NCBI RefSeq assembly: GCF_037975245.1
Contig: NC_092569.1
Span: forward strand, 20,329,001-20,393,000
DNA from: Apostichopus japonicus
Taxonomy: Eukaryota; Echinodermata; Holothuroidea; Aspidochirotida; Stichopodidae
DNA: 64,000 nt
Direction: 5' to 3'
Part shown: one piece after another, positions 1 to 13,300 of the stretch
Layout: every line of letters starts with the position of its first letter
Numbering within the stretch: the first letter of the stretch is position 1
Position numbers and translations under genes: made by a program
The notes under the pieces: generated by a model
Told to the model about the DNA's origin: nothing
Seen by the model: only the letters and a program-made list of their open reading frames with translations
Databases searched by the model: none

Positions 1-145
1 CACAGCACTTCCAGAAGATCGACGAAAGGTTGAACGTGACCGAGATCGCTTGATTAAACTCGTTCAAGGCGCTCTTCAAGACAAACAGAACATGACGTCA
101 TGTGTATCCAACATCGACGGATCCAAAAGTAATCTCAAACTGTAG
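1..145 (+). pseudogene. Charged ORF relic, copy 1 (partial, premature stop)
   Basis: The left edge cuts into a short frame reading LPEDRRKVERDRDRLIKLV. The same segment occurs at 20480 and 44875. Here a TAG at 143-145 ends the frame before the point reached in copy 2. The peptide is strongly charged and I do not recognise it. Each copy is broken differently, so a relic is more likely than a gene. Confidence 0.4.
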
Positions 146-372
146 CAAAAGCTGAAAGCTAGGACAAATCGGTTTGTCTACAAACCTGAGATAATTTCCA
201 TATTCAAATTTTAGTAACTGATTGATATACCAATATGGTTTTATCTATTTTGTGACTGTAACAGTTGAACAGAAAGTATTTTCATTTCTAGTTACATCAG
301 CTGATATGATTATGAATCAGCAAAGTGACTTTGTGGGTGTTTTTTTTTTTTTTTTGCTGTAGGTTCTATTCA

Positions 373-609
373 ATGGCATTACAATGTAAGACTCTTGTTT
401 CTCGATCACTGAAAAATCTTTATTCAGCTCCATACATACAGGGTGGATATATACATACTGAAGGAAATTCGTCAGGGACATTAAATGTCACCATGTGTTG
501 CAAACTCGTAGACCTTACTAGAGCAGACATGTCTCTGTTTTCCAATTTGACAATCAATACCGTTAATCTCTGCTCCTTCATGTGGTGCTTCAATTTGAAC
601 AAATTATAA
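373..609 (+). other. Conserved 78-codon ORF or exon-like segment, copy 1
   Basis: The frame begins MALQCKTLVSRSLKN and ends at TAA. A T-rich tract and a TAG acceptor-like signal precede it, so it could be a terminal exon. The copy at 20849-21085 keeps the frame; the copy at 45276 stops early; a further diverged relic lies near 49197-49330. No family recognised. Overall copy identity is so high that one preserved frame proves little. Confidence 0.3.
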
Positions 610-3378
610 CCTTAACTTGGAATGGTCACAATCGTTCTTGTTCCACAACGCTGCTTTATTAATTAACAGTTTGAGAAGGTGGCTGATTAAATTGCTTTCA
701 TCCTGATTGTGTATATTCGCCATTTGTAAAATATATAAATATTAACCTTATTGGCCAAAACATATATGATTAGTTTGCTTTATTATTATTATTGATTCCT
801 TGTTTGCATGTGAACCGTACATAATGCATATAAAATAAAGTCATGTAAAGTAGGAGATGATAAAAACTGGAATGATCATTACAAAAACACCCACTTGGCA
901 GCTCCTCTATATGGGCAAACAGGACGCCATTATGAGAATAAAAAATAGGAGATTAATGAAAAGAATATAAATCGTACGTTGCTAGGAGAAACCGAAATTT
1001 GTCAACACTGTGAATAAAGAAGATATGTCATAAAAGAAACTTGTTCATAAGATTAACTACTCTTTAGCAGACTGGTGTAATTGATTTACTATATACTGAA
1101 TATGGCATTATATTGGCAAGTTTATGATTTAAACCTACATTGTAAATATTCATTATTCTTCAACAGCCTGGTGCGTATTCAAGTTGATAAACTATAAACT
1201 GTATATGGCTTTAGTGTACTAAATGAGCGATTGGCATCTAAGTTGTCTATAATAGTAACAAGTTGCAATAACCAATGCAATATCACTGTCTGTCTATCTA
1301 TCTGTTCTGTGGTACGATTGTACAACATCTGACTTTTTTTGACCGTACTAAGACACACTCGATACTAATAGCTAGTACAGTAAATACTGTTCATGTTCCA
1401 CAACCGTGCGTCGGTAACTACTGCCCTGTGTTCGCAACACGGTAACATGTGTTACAGGTGGCACAGTTATTACTGCAAAGCTGTTACACGTCGCACTACG
1501 AGTCCGAAAGGTGGAAATGCGCAGCGACTGGGTAACGAAGACTACTCACTAGCCGTACAATACGGAGTTCGTGGTCGGCGCTGGCACAACACGTAGCCGA
1601 CACACTGCGGTGGTTATTTTATACTGCATGCGAGATTCAGATGGTAGCCTAACTTTTCTTGAATCGTATTTGTAAATCCATTTGATTGAAACATTCTTCA
1701 CGGACAGGTGAATGTGTGAAAATCTCAAATAGATACAGAACAGATACAAAAAATGCAACCTAAGGTGGTGGAGGGGGGACCAGGATTTGCCTTATGGGTA
1801 GTTCCACGTCTAAATTAGGCATTTACATAGAATTATTACCAGCATTTACATTAACATGTGAACAAATTGTTATTTTTTTCAATAAATCATCCTAGTTTAG
1901 TTATATGGAATAATATGTCCTGCACTGTTCAAAACACGGAGAAATAATGTTTCTAAACGGAAGTTTCTAAACTATATCAAAAGAGATGTGAGAAAGCATT
2001 AATATTAGCAAGACTATTTTTTATCTGTAATAAATGTCGTGTACATATATCAAACAAAAACACGACCTCGTGCTTTAATAACGCAAGCCTTTTGCCTTTG
2101 CAGTCATTATTAGTTAGCGATCCTTGCTGTAAATTCATCATTTACATGTGTTGTATTGATTATGGATATGAATTACATGTCAATCATTTCAGATATATTA
2201 TAAAATAGATATAGAACGACACAAGAAACAATTGACATCTCCAGCATTTCCATGTTACGTATTAATTGAAACTATCAGTTGATCCCCTTAACAAGTCCCT
2301 TTAGCATATGAGCCGTATAAAATGCATATAAAATAAAGCCATGAAACGTAGGAGATGATAAAAACCTGAATGAATATTACGAGAAAACAAAAAATCGACA
2401 GTTCCCAGTAAAGTTCAAACAAGACGCTATTATAAAAAGCAAATTAGATTAATGAAAAGGAAATAAATCTAAGATTGCTAGGAGAAACCGGGATTTTAAA
2501 GACTGTTAATAAGGGAGAAATCAATTATGAAAGAAACCTGATATAGAACGACACAAGAAACAATTGACATCTCCAGCATAAGGCCAAATATAGCCTCATT
2601 ATGAAAAACAAAATAAAAAGAGAAAATTAATAAAGAGGATAAAAATGTATATTGGGCCTTTTCTATGAGGAACAGTCCTTTTTCATTCACTATGTAAAGG
2701 GAAAAGGAGAAAGAAACGAAAGCCGTCCATACTCATTAATATGAATATAACAAGTCGGTTAATTAATATTTGTCCTGATTATACTGTAAGGCATAGACGA
2801 TATTAACTCCATCTATATGCTTCGTGTGGCTTTAGATTGCGAAGTGTTTGAATTACGCCTACATTCAAAGTGACTTATTGCAGTAAGGTACATGTCTGTA
2901 TCAACTCCTGTTTGTTTCTGTTCACGTGACAAAAACATAAAAATGCATAATCCTATATTTCCCGAGCATTACATGTCGAACACACATATACTATTCATGA
3001 CCGACTATTTAAGATGTGGTAAGTAAACTCCATAGAAATTGAACGGTAATTCATAGCATCGTACCATTCTGTTTGCACAGAAACTTATACAACTGAGTAA
3101 CTTTGACCATGATAGTATTACCATGACGTGGTACAGTAATACTTTTATACGGATAATAAACCTATGTTATCAGTAACATTGATTTAATGTGTAATTGATA
3201 TTATTGCAAACAGTGGTTTTCGTGTAATGGAAGACCCGACTGAAAGGTATCTTTACCGTTTCGATTTCATTGATAAAATAGTTCGAGGTGAATCTTTGCA
3301 GCTGTAGATCATTTACCACCATCCTTCGTAACAATCTCATAAACAAAATGTTTGAAAATGAAACTCACCCCACTCAAT

Positions 3379-3444
3379 CCGTCCGTCCGTCCGTCCACCT
3401 ATCCATCCATTCCGTCCGTCTAACCATCCAATCCGTCCGTCTAT
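3379..3444. repeat. CCGT/CCAT tetranucleotide microsatellite, unit 1
   Basis: A short run of GTCC units followed by imperfect CCAT/CCGT repeats. The same locus is expanded in unit 2 (23579-23671) and replaced by CCAT/CCAG repeats in unit 3 (50681-50820). Confidence 0.8.
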
Positions 3445-4679
3445 CTTACACCGGCTACTCCCATTTTCATAAGTGACAAAAAGGCTTAAAATTACAACCA
3501 TGAGGGAGTTGATGAATATCCCTGAACCTTTTAATAGCTCGACAACATATGTCAATTTCTAAAAATCGATATAGTACATCAGAACAGGTGCCAACATTCG
3601 GAATTAGACTCTGCTAAAATCTTAGAAAAATTTACATATGAACTTCTGTCATAACTAATAACCAATTAAAACGCCCTTTTGTATAATAAGAAAATAAGAA
3701 ATCAAAGTCTCAGCTCTTTGACTGCATATGTGGAAAAGAAAACGAAACCGATTTTGGAACAAATTTAAATTTAGGAAATGAGTTAGAAACAGATTTAACT
3801 AACATTTCTTGGAGTTGATATCTACAGTTTATCAATACTGCGCAAAAATAATGTATGCTGAAAAGTATTATCGTCTACCTGAAAAGAAAATTAATGTACC
3901 CTTCCCTGCCTGTTGCGACCATCGTGTGTTGTAATAGGATGTTCTTTTTAATAAGTTTTTATTTTCACTTCTTTATCAAAGTTTCACAAGCTTTGAGACA
4001 CTGAAATAGATATGTGTTTTCCCAAAAAACTAGACCCATGTTGATATTAATAACCAAAGATGAGATCTTTATTTCATTCACCTACTGAAAAACTCAACAA
4101 ATATCATAAATGACCATTGCCACATATTTATGTGGTTGCGTACCCCTGCATGGTGCCTATATTCGAAGCTCTTCTCCTCCTCACCTCTTCTCAAATTTTG
4201 GTAGATTAGATCAACAAATACAAATGTCCATCCTAAAACCAAGTGCATACATGACTATAAACTGAATATTTGTGGGACTCTAGACTTATGCTACCATGTG
4301 ATATTATACGGGCAACCCCCACCCCCTCCCCCCACCACCCACCCATACAACAGTTTTGGTGAAGACAATGGATCGAGCAAAGAATGTTTGGAATACTCAT
4401 TCTGTTTCACTTCTTTCTTTTTATGCCAATAGTACAACACAGAGTGCAGCTGTAAGACTACGGATACAGCCAAGATACACAGTTAACCACGTTCTGTTCT
4501 AAACACTAGCAACTTTTACACGCGTATAGACCGCTTGAATTTGATACTATTAATTCAATATCCTGAGTAAATACACTCCAAGGATACACAATAGGCAATT
4601 TAAGTAGTGTAATACATGTGAAAGCAATATATGATTCCACATAAGTGTATACTGCATTAGTATACAACGTCAATGAACT

Positions 4680-5110
4680 TTGACCGTAACGATGGTGTTG
4701 GCGATGACAGTGATAATGAGAATGAAACCAGTGCCAGGAAGTGATGAGCTGGATGTTAGGATGAGGACGATAAAGACAATAATGATAGACCAGTGAGGAA
4801 GCTGAAAACAACGAGGACGACTTCACAGATGACGATTGTGAGTATAGGGATGACGAGGATGAAGATGATGTTACAAGGAAGGGGAACACGACAAAGAGGA
4901 GGACGGCGAAATTGATGAAATTGACAATGGTGACGATGATTATAAAGATAAGAATAAATATTGTGACATGAATGAGGATGAGATGAGATGATAACGGTAT
5001 ATACGATGACGTTGAGAACGATGAGGTAAACGAAAGCGATGAAGTGGGTGACGATGTAGGTGCAAATGACAATGACGATTGCGATGAACATACGATGATG
5101 CATGTGGTCA
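4680..5110. repeat. GAT/GAC-rich low-complexity tract, unit 1
   Basis: Imperfect GATGAC/GAGGATGAAGATG-type purine-rich sequence. It produces a long artificial Ser/His-rich frame on the minus strand (4506-5189). The equivalent in unit 2 (24890-25330) has indels that break that frame. Confidence 0.7.
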
Positions 5111-5532
5111 AAAGTACAAAAAAATCAATGGATTGGTTAAAATGGCACGTTAATAAGGAAAGTGTTATAAATTGATTCATTCTCATCATCTTGGATTAAC
5201 ATTTGACTTGTTCAGTACAATTTCTGCAAACTACCGTCAAACAAACCACCATTGCTTCAAAACTGCGAATCTCCTGTGAACTCGTTTCCATGCCAATACG
5301 CTATTTACTTTTTATTTAAAATGACGTGTCATTAGTTACGAAGATCCAAATGACAAAATATACATTAATATCAGCTAAGCGATCTAATTGGCTATTTAAC
5401 AGCAGTACACGACCGTCATTAAACCATCATGCCACTTCTGATTGTTAAAATCCGTTCGGTACGTCGCAGTTCTTGATCTGGATTTTGAAGTTTCATATCA
5501 TTTTACCGAGGTTTGAATCGGGAAACAGAAAC

Positions 5533-5587
5533 ATGAAGTCCACCGTTATTTTGCTTTTGACAGTAGCTTATGTAGCCCTGATCAGAG
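5533..5587 (+). CDS. FReD gene 1 exon 1: signal peptide
   Basis: The ATG opens [18 protein letters not shown], a basic N-terminus followed by a hydrophobic core, typical of a secretory signal. The donor is AGAG|GTAAGC, phase 1. About 140 bp upstream lie an ATTGG (reverse CCAAT) and a TATTTAA-like sequence, conserved in unit 2 as ATTGG with TTTAAAAG; this is a weak promoter candidate. Confidence 0.82.
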
Positions 5588-7262
5588 GTAAGCCTATTGT
5601 AATTTCTTCTTAATGTTACTTAATGTCCATTCATATGTAAAACAGTGTAATGTGAAAGATGTTGACTAGTTCACGTCTTCGTTTAATGTTTATTTTGTAA
5701 TAAAAATCCTCCCATGTAAAAAACAAATATATCTGTTCTTTAATACTACCTTCTATTATCCGTATACATCGATACCTACCTTAGTTGACATTAGCAATGA
5801 AGCTAGAGTTTTATGAAGCTAATAGATTATTATGGCATTGCATATCGAACAGTACCAATAAATCTGCTCAAAGGATGGCTAAGAAAACGTATGATATCCC
5901 TAATATGTTTTATTACAAACTTCACACAAAATTGTGTCAGTAATTGTTAGATCGACTTATATATTGAGTATATTGTAAAGTTGTGTAATTCTGAGCCAAG
6001 GCAAGCCATATTTACAAATTACTGAATAGCCACTCGGTCTTAATTAGAAATCTGTGCGGTTACAATTATTATAGTAATCAAATGTATATAGTTTTATTCC
6101 GTTTGATACAGAATCTCACGAACCTTTAGGTACAGAAGCCCTTAATTTCGAAATCTAAGCTACCTTTTAGACCCATGATTTTATCATATGTTGACGCCTT
6201 TTATGGTACATGGACTAACTTTATATTATAGTTATGAGTATTTTATAGTAACCTTTTATCAGTTTAGAGTAGTTTTTAATTCATTTAATACGTGTTTGAT
6301 ACCTAAATAGCAAAACTATCAATGTTATGGATCGAATATCATTTCAAATAACAAAGGAAAGAACAAAGAATAATATGGAATTTTCCAATTGGCATGTTAC
6401 ACTGATAGAGAGGTAATTCTATGCGACGAAGCCTTGGTTGGTAATTGTTGTTTTTTTTTTCAAATCAATTAACTATTTGCTCGTTAAACTGAATCATTTG
6501 GTAGCAATTTAAGTTCTTCTGGTCAATGAAAGTCTCATTTTAAGTGATTTTTTTAGCTTAATATTGATCGATGAAAAGTGAAACTTAAAAAACAGCAGTA
6601 TGGGTTGGCTGTGTTTGTCTCAAAGCACTGGTTTAATGTTCTATTTTGTAAACAAAGTTTATTTTGCACAAATTTAAATATATTCCGATGGCAGAGGTTG
6701 ATTTGTCAATAAACGTACAGGGAATTTCCTGCATATTTAGATCAAAATCACATCCTTACAGCATTTTCTATGACGAAGAAAGGAAGACATTTTCAAATTT
6801 GATTGTATTTTGTGAATGTATCTAGCGAAAGATGAGTGAATGGTGTCGTCACATCAACTCAACTGGAAACTTATTTACTTTCTTTGTAAAGCTGAACTCA
6901 CTTATTTCGCAGAGGCCAAACATATTTCTACAAAAATAAAGTTGTTTTTTCTTTAGCGTAAAATGAGCCGATGAAAAGTAAAAAAGAAAAACAAGCTTTA
7001 TGGGTTGACTGTGTATGTCTCATAGCACTGGTTTGATTTTATATGTTGTAGTCAAATTTTATTTTGCATAAATATAATTATATTCCGATGACAGAGGTTG
7101 ATATGTTAATAATCGTACATCGAGTTTTCTGCATATTTAGATCTAAATCACATCCTTAAAGCATATTCTATGCCGAAGAAAGGAACATTTGATTTGATTG
7201 TATTTTGTGAATGTATCTAGCAAATGATGCGTGAATGGTGTCGTCACACACACACACACACC

Positions 7263-7324
<62 letters not shown>

Positions 7325-10300
7325 ATCACAAAGATATCTTAATTGTACTGAAACACATTTATTTATCTAAATATTGTTTAACTTTGTCCAAAGGATTTAA
7401 GCATAAAACAACTCCAAATATAGTATATACTTTAAAAGATGAAAATATAGGAGAAAACTAAATTATTATAAAGTTTTAGATGATTCATCCCAAAACTGCA
7501 GGAAAGTACATGGAGAACTTTTGGATCATTAATCGTAGTTAATTTATGTATTCAATGCTGTAGAGAAATTTTAGACCCGCAGTTGCTGGAACGAAACAAG
7601 CGAATTTCGACCTTCAGCTGATGGCCTACTGCCACATGATGCGTGAATGGTGTCGTCACAGTTAACTATGCTGCAAATAGGAAAATAAAATGATTTTTTT
7701 TACAGTCATTCTAGATTAACATAAGTAGTAAAGCTTCATCGACCGACGAGGTAGCGAAAATTGACATTCAAGTGCAAATCCATAGTTATATATTTAAAAA
7801 GTGAATATTTCGAAAATAAAAAAATCGATATACATTCAATAACATTGGTATTGTACTGTATTGTTACTCCATGAATAATCGATACTGAAATCGAGGTAAA
7901 GTAATATTTTTAAGTACTCTTTCAAATTGCTTTTATCCACATTGAACAGCTCGTGACTCTGACGTTCGTGGATACTTTAAATGCACAAATAAAGTCGCAG
8001 AGAAGGAAGACATGCAGGTACATACTGCAAATGAAGGTAAGATGGACGGTGTGAACCTTTCTTCTAGTTTACGGACAATTTCATTGTAGAAACCGTTTCA
8101 TAAAATTATACAAAATATTTCGGGCTTGATAATATAGAAAAAAATAATTTTAATATGTTACATCAAAAGCACACGCGTCAGTCAGAATTGTTTTACTTGT
8201 ACTTAAACCATCAATGAATCATTAAAAAGAACATGCCTAATGGACTAAAATGACCTTCTTTTCCCTCTTCATTCACTAGGCAACCATCTCTTAACAAATT
8301 AAAAGGCCATTAAAATATCATTTTACACCAAAAATGCGATATCTACCTAATGAATGGAATGAATGTTATACGCCACTTACCTTGACATACTAGTAAAAAA
8401 TTTACAAACACATTACTAAAGCAGATATATCTCCAAAAGGAACGATAATTTTACCAGCTGTCTTATCGTACAGACAAGCATTTCTGTCGTCTAAGACAGA
8501 AACGACCATTAGACTTACATCTTAATTAATACCATTGGCGACTCAGCATCTATATATCAATTTGTAGGCCAGCTATCAATTTCCGTCATTTTGTTTTGAA
8601 ACTTAATATCGACGACAGAACAAATATATAATGTGTTCTCAGTATATGAACATGTATCCCAACAAAGCACCCAAGTATATATAAGCAGTTTTTATTGTAA
8701 CATCAGATTATTCAGCGTTGGATTAGTTTCTGATGTTAAACGTCACCATGCTTGATTCAATCAAGAACCCTCTCACTCACAACAAAAAAATATCTTACCA
8801 CCCCACCCCCACCACCACCCCACCACCTCCTCCGATTCGCCTAATTGGAAAAATTTCTAGAAAATCAGACATTAAGTAAAATATAGAAGCATTTGGAAAT
8901 TATTCATAATTCTGTTTCACTCCTTTCTCCCATGATATTAAACGTATTCTAGTTACAAGTGCACTTGGTTCAGATAATGAGGTTACCTTGCCGTTGACAC
9001 CACGTCATACACCACGCATAGAATATTTAATCAATTATGTTCATTGGAGAGTCGTATATATACGGCTCTGGTCCGTTGAGATGAACATTGCCCCAAATAC
9101 CTTGCATTTGAATCCTTCCTTGGCATTGTAGAACACTTCTTACTTTTGTTTTGTTTTGCGTGTAATACTTTCATTGTGAAACTTAGTCATCATGTTTAAC
9201 ACGGGCCGCGAATTTTTTTTCCCAAACAGGTTTGCAATTGTGTGTAAATATAGTCGCTCATGATTGGTCGGAAAAGTTACGTCATAACAATGAAATCTTC
9301 ACTTCGAGGTTATCAAAATGTCTGCATCCATTCGTTGCAACGAAGATATACCCGTTCAAAATTACCCGCAGTTTTTCGTAAATATATGTAGATGTGTTTT
9401 AAATTGGTTAAGACATATTGAGCCCACTAGTATTGTACGATCTACTTTGATCGAAGATTTCTGTGAAGGCATTAATCGATAACATCGCACAGTGAAAGTT
9501 TCGTACAGGGGTACATAACACATGCGCTGTAGGCCTATATGTATTAAAACTATGTATAGTAAAGGCTTCACAATTGACGCACCCCGTAATTGACGCACCT
9601 TCAATTATTACTAGCAACGATACAGCAGGCCACTTAAACTTTTTGCAGTCAAGCAGAGTTACACATTTCACGAGTTTGAATTCATTTCAGCTATTTAATG
9701 ACCAAATTGTGGTACTTGTTAAGCTTTTAACACCCTTCCCCTAGTTTTGCACGTATTTTGGGCATTTGGAAATCTTACACCCTAAAAATAACCAACATTA
9801 CCTCAGTATGATAACACTACTCTCTGGGACCTGACCTGTCTGAGCTTAGAGGCTCAGAGCATAGCAAACAACATCTAAAGTCAATGGATGTGTACTAAGG
9901 CCTACACTACAGTTAGCTTATCGACGAATGTGTCAATTTAGGGGTATGAAAGAACTTGACACGGCAAACAGTTTGTGATCAAATTCTGCTCAATTAAATA
10001 GTGCATAAGCACAGAATCTTAAATATTTTGAGATCATAACATTTCTGAGGAACTACTCATATGAAAAACACATACAGTTGAGTGATTTGGATTTTTCCTT
10101 GATAGTCATCGTTGAAAAAATCCTTAAGTGCGTCAATTATGAGCCTACCATGCTACACAGTGCAGTGACGGAAATATATCATACTGTACAATATACTGTT
10201 TTGCGTATATTCATTCAAGACTACTCGCGTCGTGAAGATGATTTTGGTGTAGGCCTACCCATTCCACGAAACGAATTCTGATTTCAATAGAACGGCTGAC

Positions 10301-13300
10301 GAATCTTGGATGACGTAAACACGAACCCGATAGAATGTAGCGTATGTATCATAAGTAAGGTCAACATGTTGCCCAACCATTAAAAGTAAAGTTAGGGCGT
10401 TTGCAGGGAAACCGCGTAACAAGACTTCATTAAGTGTCAGTGTGTAACTCAGTGAATGCCTTCGAACTTCCAAGCGATGGTCATTATTGATGCTGACGTC
10501 ACGAGCAATTGATTATCTGAAAATTCCGTAATTGCAAACCTGTTTGGGAAAAAAAATTCGCACACGGGCCTAGGCTGGATGTAACAATGTTGTAGGACCA
10601 TAGCCATATGCCTAGGCTATCATGTGATTTTACACTGTAATTAAGGACTTCAAGCGATATTACCCTCACCCTATAATATGTTTGGTGAAGACAGTGGATC
10701 AAAGAAGATCAAACAACGAATATTTTGAATACTAATTCCGTTTCACTCCTTTCTTACATGTACTTACACATATTAGTTCCCAGTGGACCTAACACCACGC
10801 CATACGCTACGACAAAAGAGGAACAGGACGTATCTACCACCAAGGATGGTAGGCTTGTTTGTTAATTTTGTTTAGTTAAATTCAATTTATTCCCCACCTC
10901 CCCCCAGTAAAAAAAAAAAAAATGTGCAATTTACTGTTAGTTAATGAACCTAAAGGAGAAGTAAGCCTAAAGACCATTGATAACATTATACACTTACTTT
11001 CATGGTTATCATAAGATAAAGATGCAGCCCACCCCCCCCCCCCCTTGCCCCTGTTAATAATAATTTCAATCTGTTTAGAAAATATCCGTGTGTTTAATAT
11101 CGTGAGAACTGTACACTGTTTGGAACTTAAGGCAAGAGCACCCGACCATAGAACATTTTTGGTGAATACAACAGATCAAATAGAGAACGTTTGGAATACT
11201 AAATCTGTTTCACTCATTTCTACCATGACATTACTCACATTCTAGTTACCAGTGAACCTGGTTCAAGTAATGAGGGTACCTCGCTTCCGGTTGACGCCAC
11301 ATCATACACCACGATCCGTACAAACTGCCTTACGAGTAATGGCAGTGTTATACAGGTAAGAATTAGTAATAGCTATGTTTCGATAATGTTTCGATGTAAT
11401 TCAAATTTTTAAATGTTAATAGCTTTGCTATTCTTTACTTTCATTAGCCAAGTTTAAGTTTAAGAATTATTAGAATGCAACTTATTGAAAGTTTCAGTCC
11501 ACTGTTGCGTTTTACATGTGAGTAATACAAATTCGAAAAATGGATAAAGAAATGATGGGAGCCAGATGGAAACATTAAATATTTGTTCATAAACCTTTAT
11601 TTTTTAAGTTATATAATAACCTAATCGATAAGCCTGATTGTACAGTTGTTGACAATATACGGCGGATTTTAGTTTCAAGTTGTTTGTAGAATTGACGTGA
11701 CATATTTTTGGTAACAACGGAATTATAAATATATCTGCATGGAAGAATGTACCGTTGTACTCGTTGTTCTTGGTAAAGAAGACCAAGGAATAACGCAAAA
11801 CAAAGACAAAGGTTTTATCAACTGTACCATGAAACAAATATCAGTGAAGTGATTTGCGAGCTAATTTGGACGGTTATGTGTCTTCCCAGATACAGTAAAG
11901 TAAAACTGCATCTTGACTTAGCGTTTAGTGTGAAGTTAGTTTTTTTTTTTCTGAACAAGCTATATCATCTTCACGCACCCGCTCAATTTAGTCAAGTTGA
12001 TTTTACGCTGTTAGAACCATTTGAATTCATAATAAGTTATTGTGCATTTGGAATACAGACAATTGTATCCTACATAATATAATCTAAGATGATATTTTAA
12101 ACGTAACTTGGAATCTTTGGGGAGGTTTAACAAGATTGCACAATTTCTTGTACGAGTTTGGTAGAATAAAATAAAATAAAATGAATAAAGTAGCTACAAT
12201 TATTAGTATTCTTTCTCTTAACTTTTTGGAGTGTTGATTTTGGTAATGCCATATTATGATAATTACAATGCAAAAGTTTGAGAGTGGAATTCTGTTCTCT
12301 TCATGCAAATAAAATATTATTTAAGTACAAGTTTATTTGATTGGTGTGTGTGTCTGTTTGCATTGTTTCGTCTGGTATTTGAAAAAAAAGTTTTAATTAA
12401 CCATTTTTCTCTGCTGGTAAAAGCCATAAGATAGTATATTGATAGTATATTGCATACAGTGAACCACAGTTCCTTAATTATATGTTTTGTCTTTCAAATG
12501 TTTATGTCCTATATTTCCTGTCGGTTTCATTTAAATCACATTTTAACTTTTGAACTCTTATGACTTGATTTCTCTTTTGATTCAGAATGGTTCACTTCTC
12601 GTGAATGAAGACTGTACAAGGATTTCAACCTGTGATAATGGAGTAATGAACTACAATGATCTCTACCAGTGTAGCTCTGATGCGGTTTGTGAAGTCCGTA
12701 ACGATGTACGCAAATGTTACTGCATGAGTGGTTACCATGGTAATGGAGTGAATTGTACAAAACACATGACCGACTGTAAGAATTGGTACGATGCTGGGAA
12801 CACTACTAATGGTATTTATACCATCATACCAACTAACTGGAGTGGAGCATCATTTGATGTTTCCTGTAATATGACTGACGGAGGAGGATGGACGGTAAGT
12901 CTAGTATGACATCCTATAGTATAGACGATATATTGCATATGTATAATATGACTGACGGAGGAGTATGGACGGTAACTCTAGAATTACATCATATAGTATA
13001 GACGATATATTGTTTATGTATAATATGACGGACGGAGGGGGGTGGACGGTAAGTCTATAGTTTGACATCTTATTGTATAGACGATATATTGTATATGTAT
13101 AATATGACTGACGGAGGAGGATGGACGGTAAGTCTATAGTTTGACATCTTATTGTATAGACGATTGTATATTTTAATATTACTGACGGAGGATGATGGAC
13201 GGTAGGTCTAGCATGACATCCTATAGTTTACACGATATATTGTATATGTATAATATGACTGACATGGGAGGATGGACCGTAAATCTGTTATAACTGCCTT

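Larger units (their letters stand above)
610..5380. other. Non-genic DNA upstream of FReD gene 1
   Basis: No gene recognised. It holds a GC- and CpG-richer patch at about 1390-1615 repeated in all units (21870-22090, 46490-46710), a CCGT microsatellite near 3379 and a GAT-rich tract at 4680-5110. Relative to unit 3, sequence homologous to gene 3 exon 1 is missing near 3640 and to exon 2 near 3920. Confidence 0.6.

Noticed and set aside
1393-1596. 67-codon ORF in a GC-richer patch
   Set aside because: The start codon is lost in unit 2 and a frameshift breaks it in unit 3. The patch may be regulatory, but there is no direct evidence.
2496-2690. 64-codon hydrophobic minus-strand ORF (MNEKGLFLIEKAQY...) also at 22704 and 47606
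   Set aside because: Intact in three units, but the units are so similar that frame conservation is not informative. The diverged block near 49800 does not keep it. No family recognised.
4506-5189. 227-codon minus-strand ORF rich in Ser, His and Tyr
   Set aside because: It reads through a GAT/GAC-rich low-complexity tract, and the matching region of unit 2 has indels that break the frame.
9362-9604. 80-codon minus-strand ORF repeated at 29227
   Set aside because: Lies inside the TIR element and resembles no transposase I know; kept only because the two element copies are nearly identical.
12895-13290. Regularly spaced repeats resembling a CRISPR array
   Set aside because: Eukaryotic intron. 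The units are tandem with no unique spacers and derive from the neighbouring exon.
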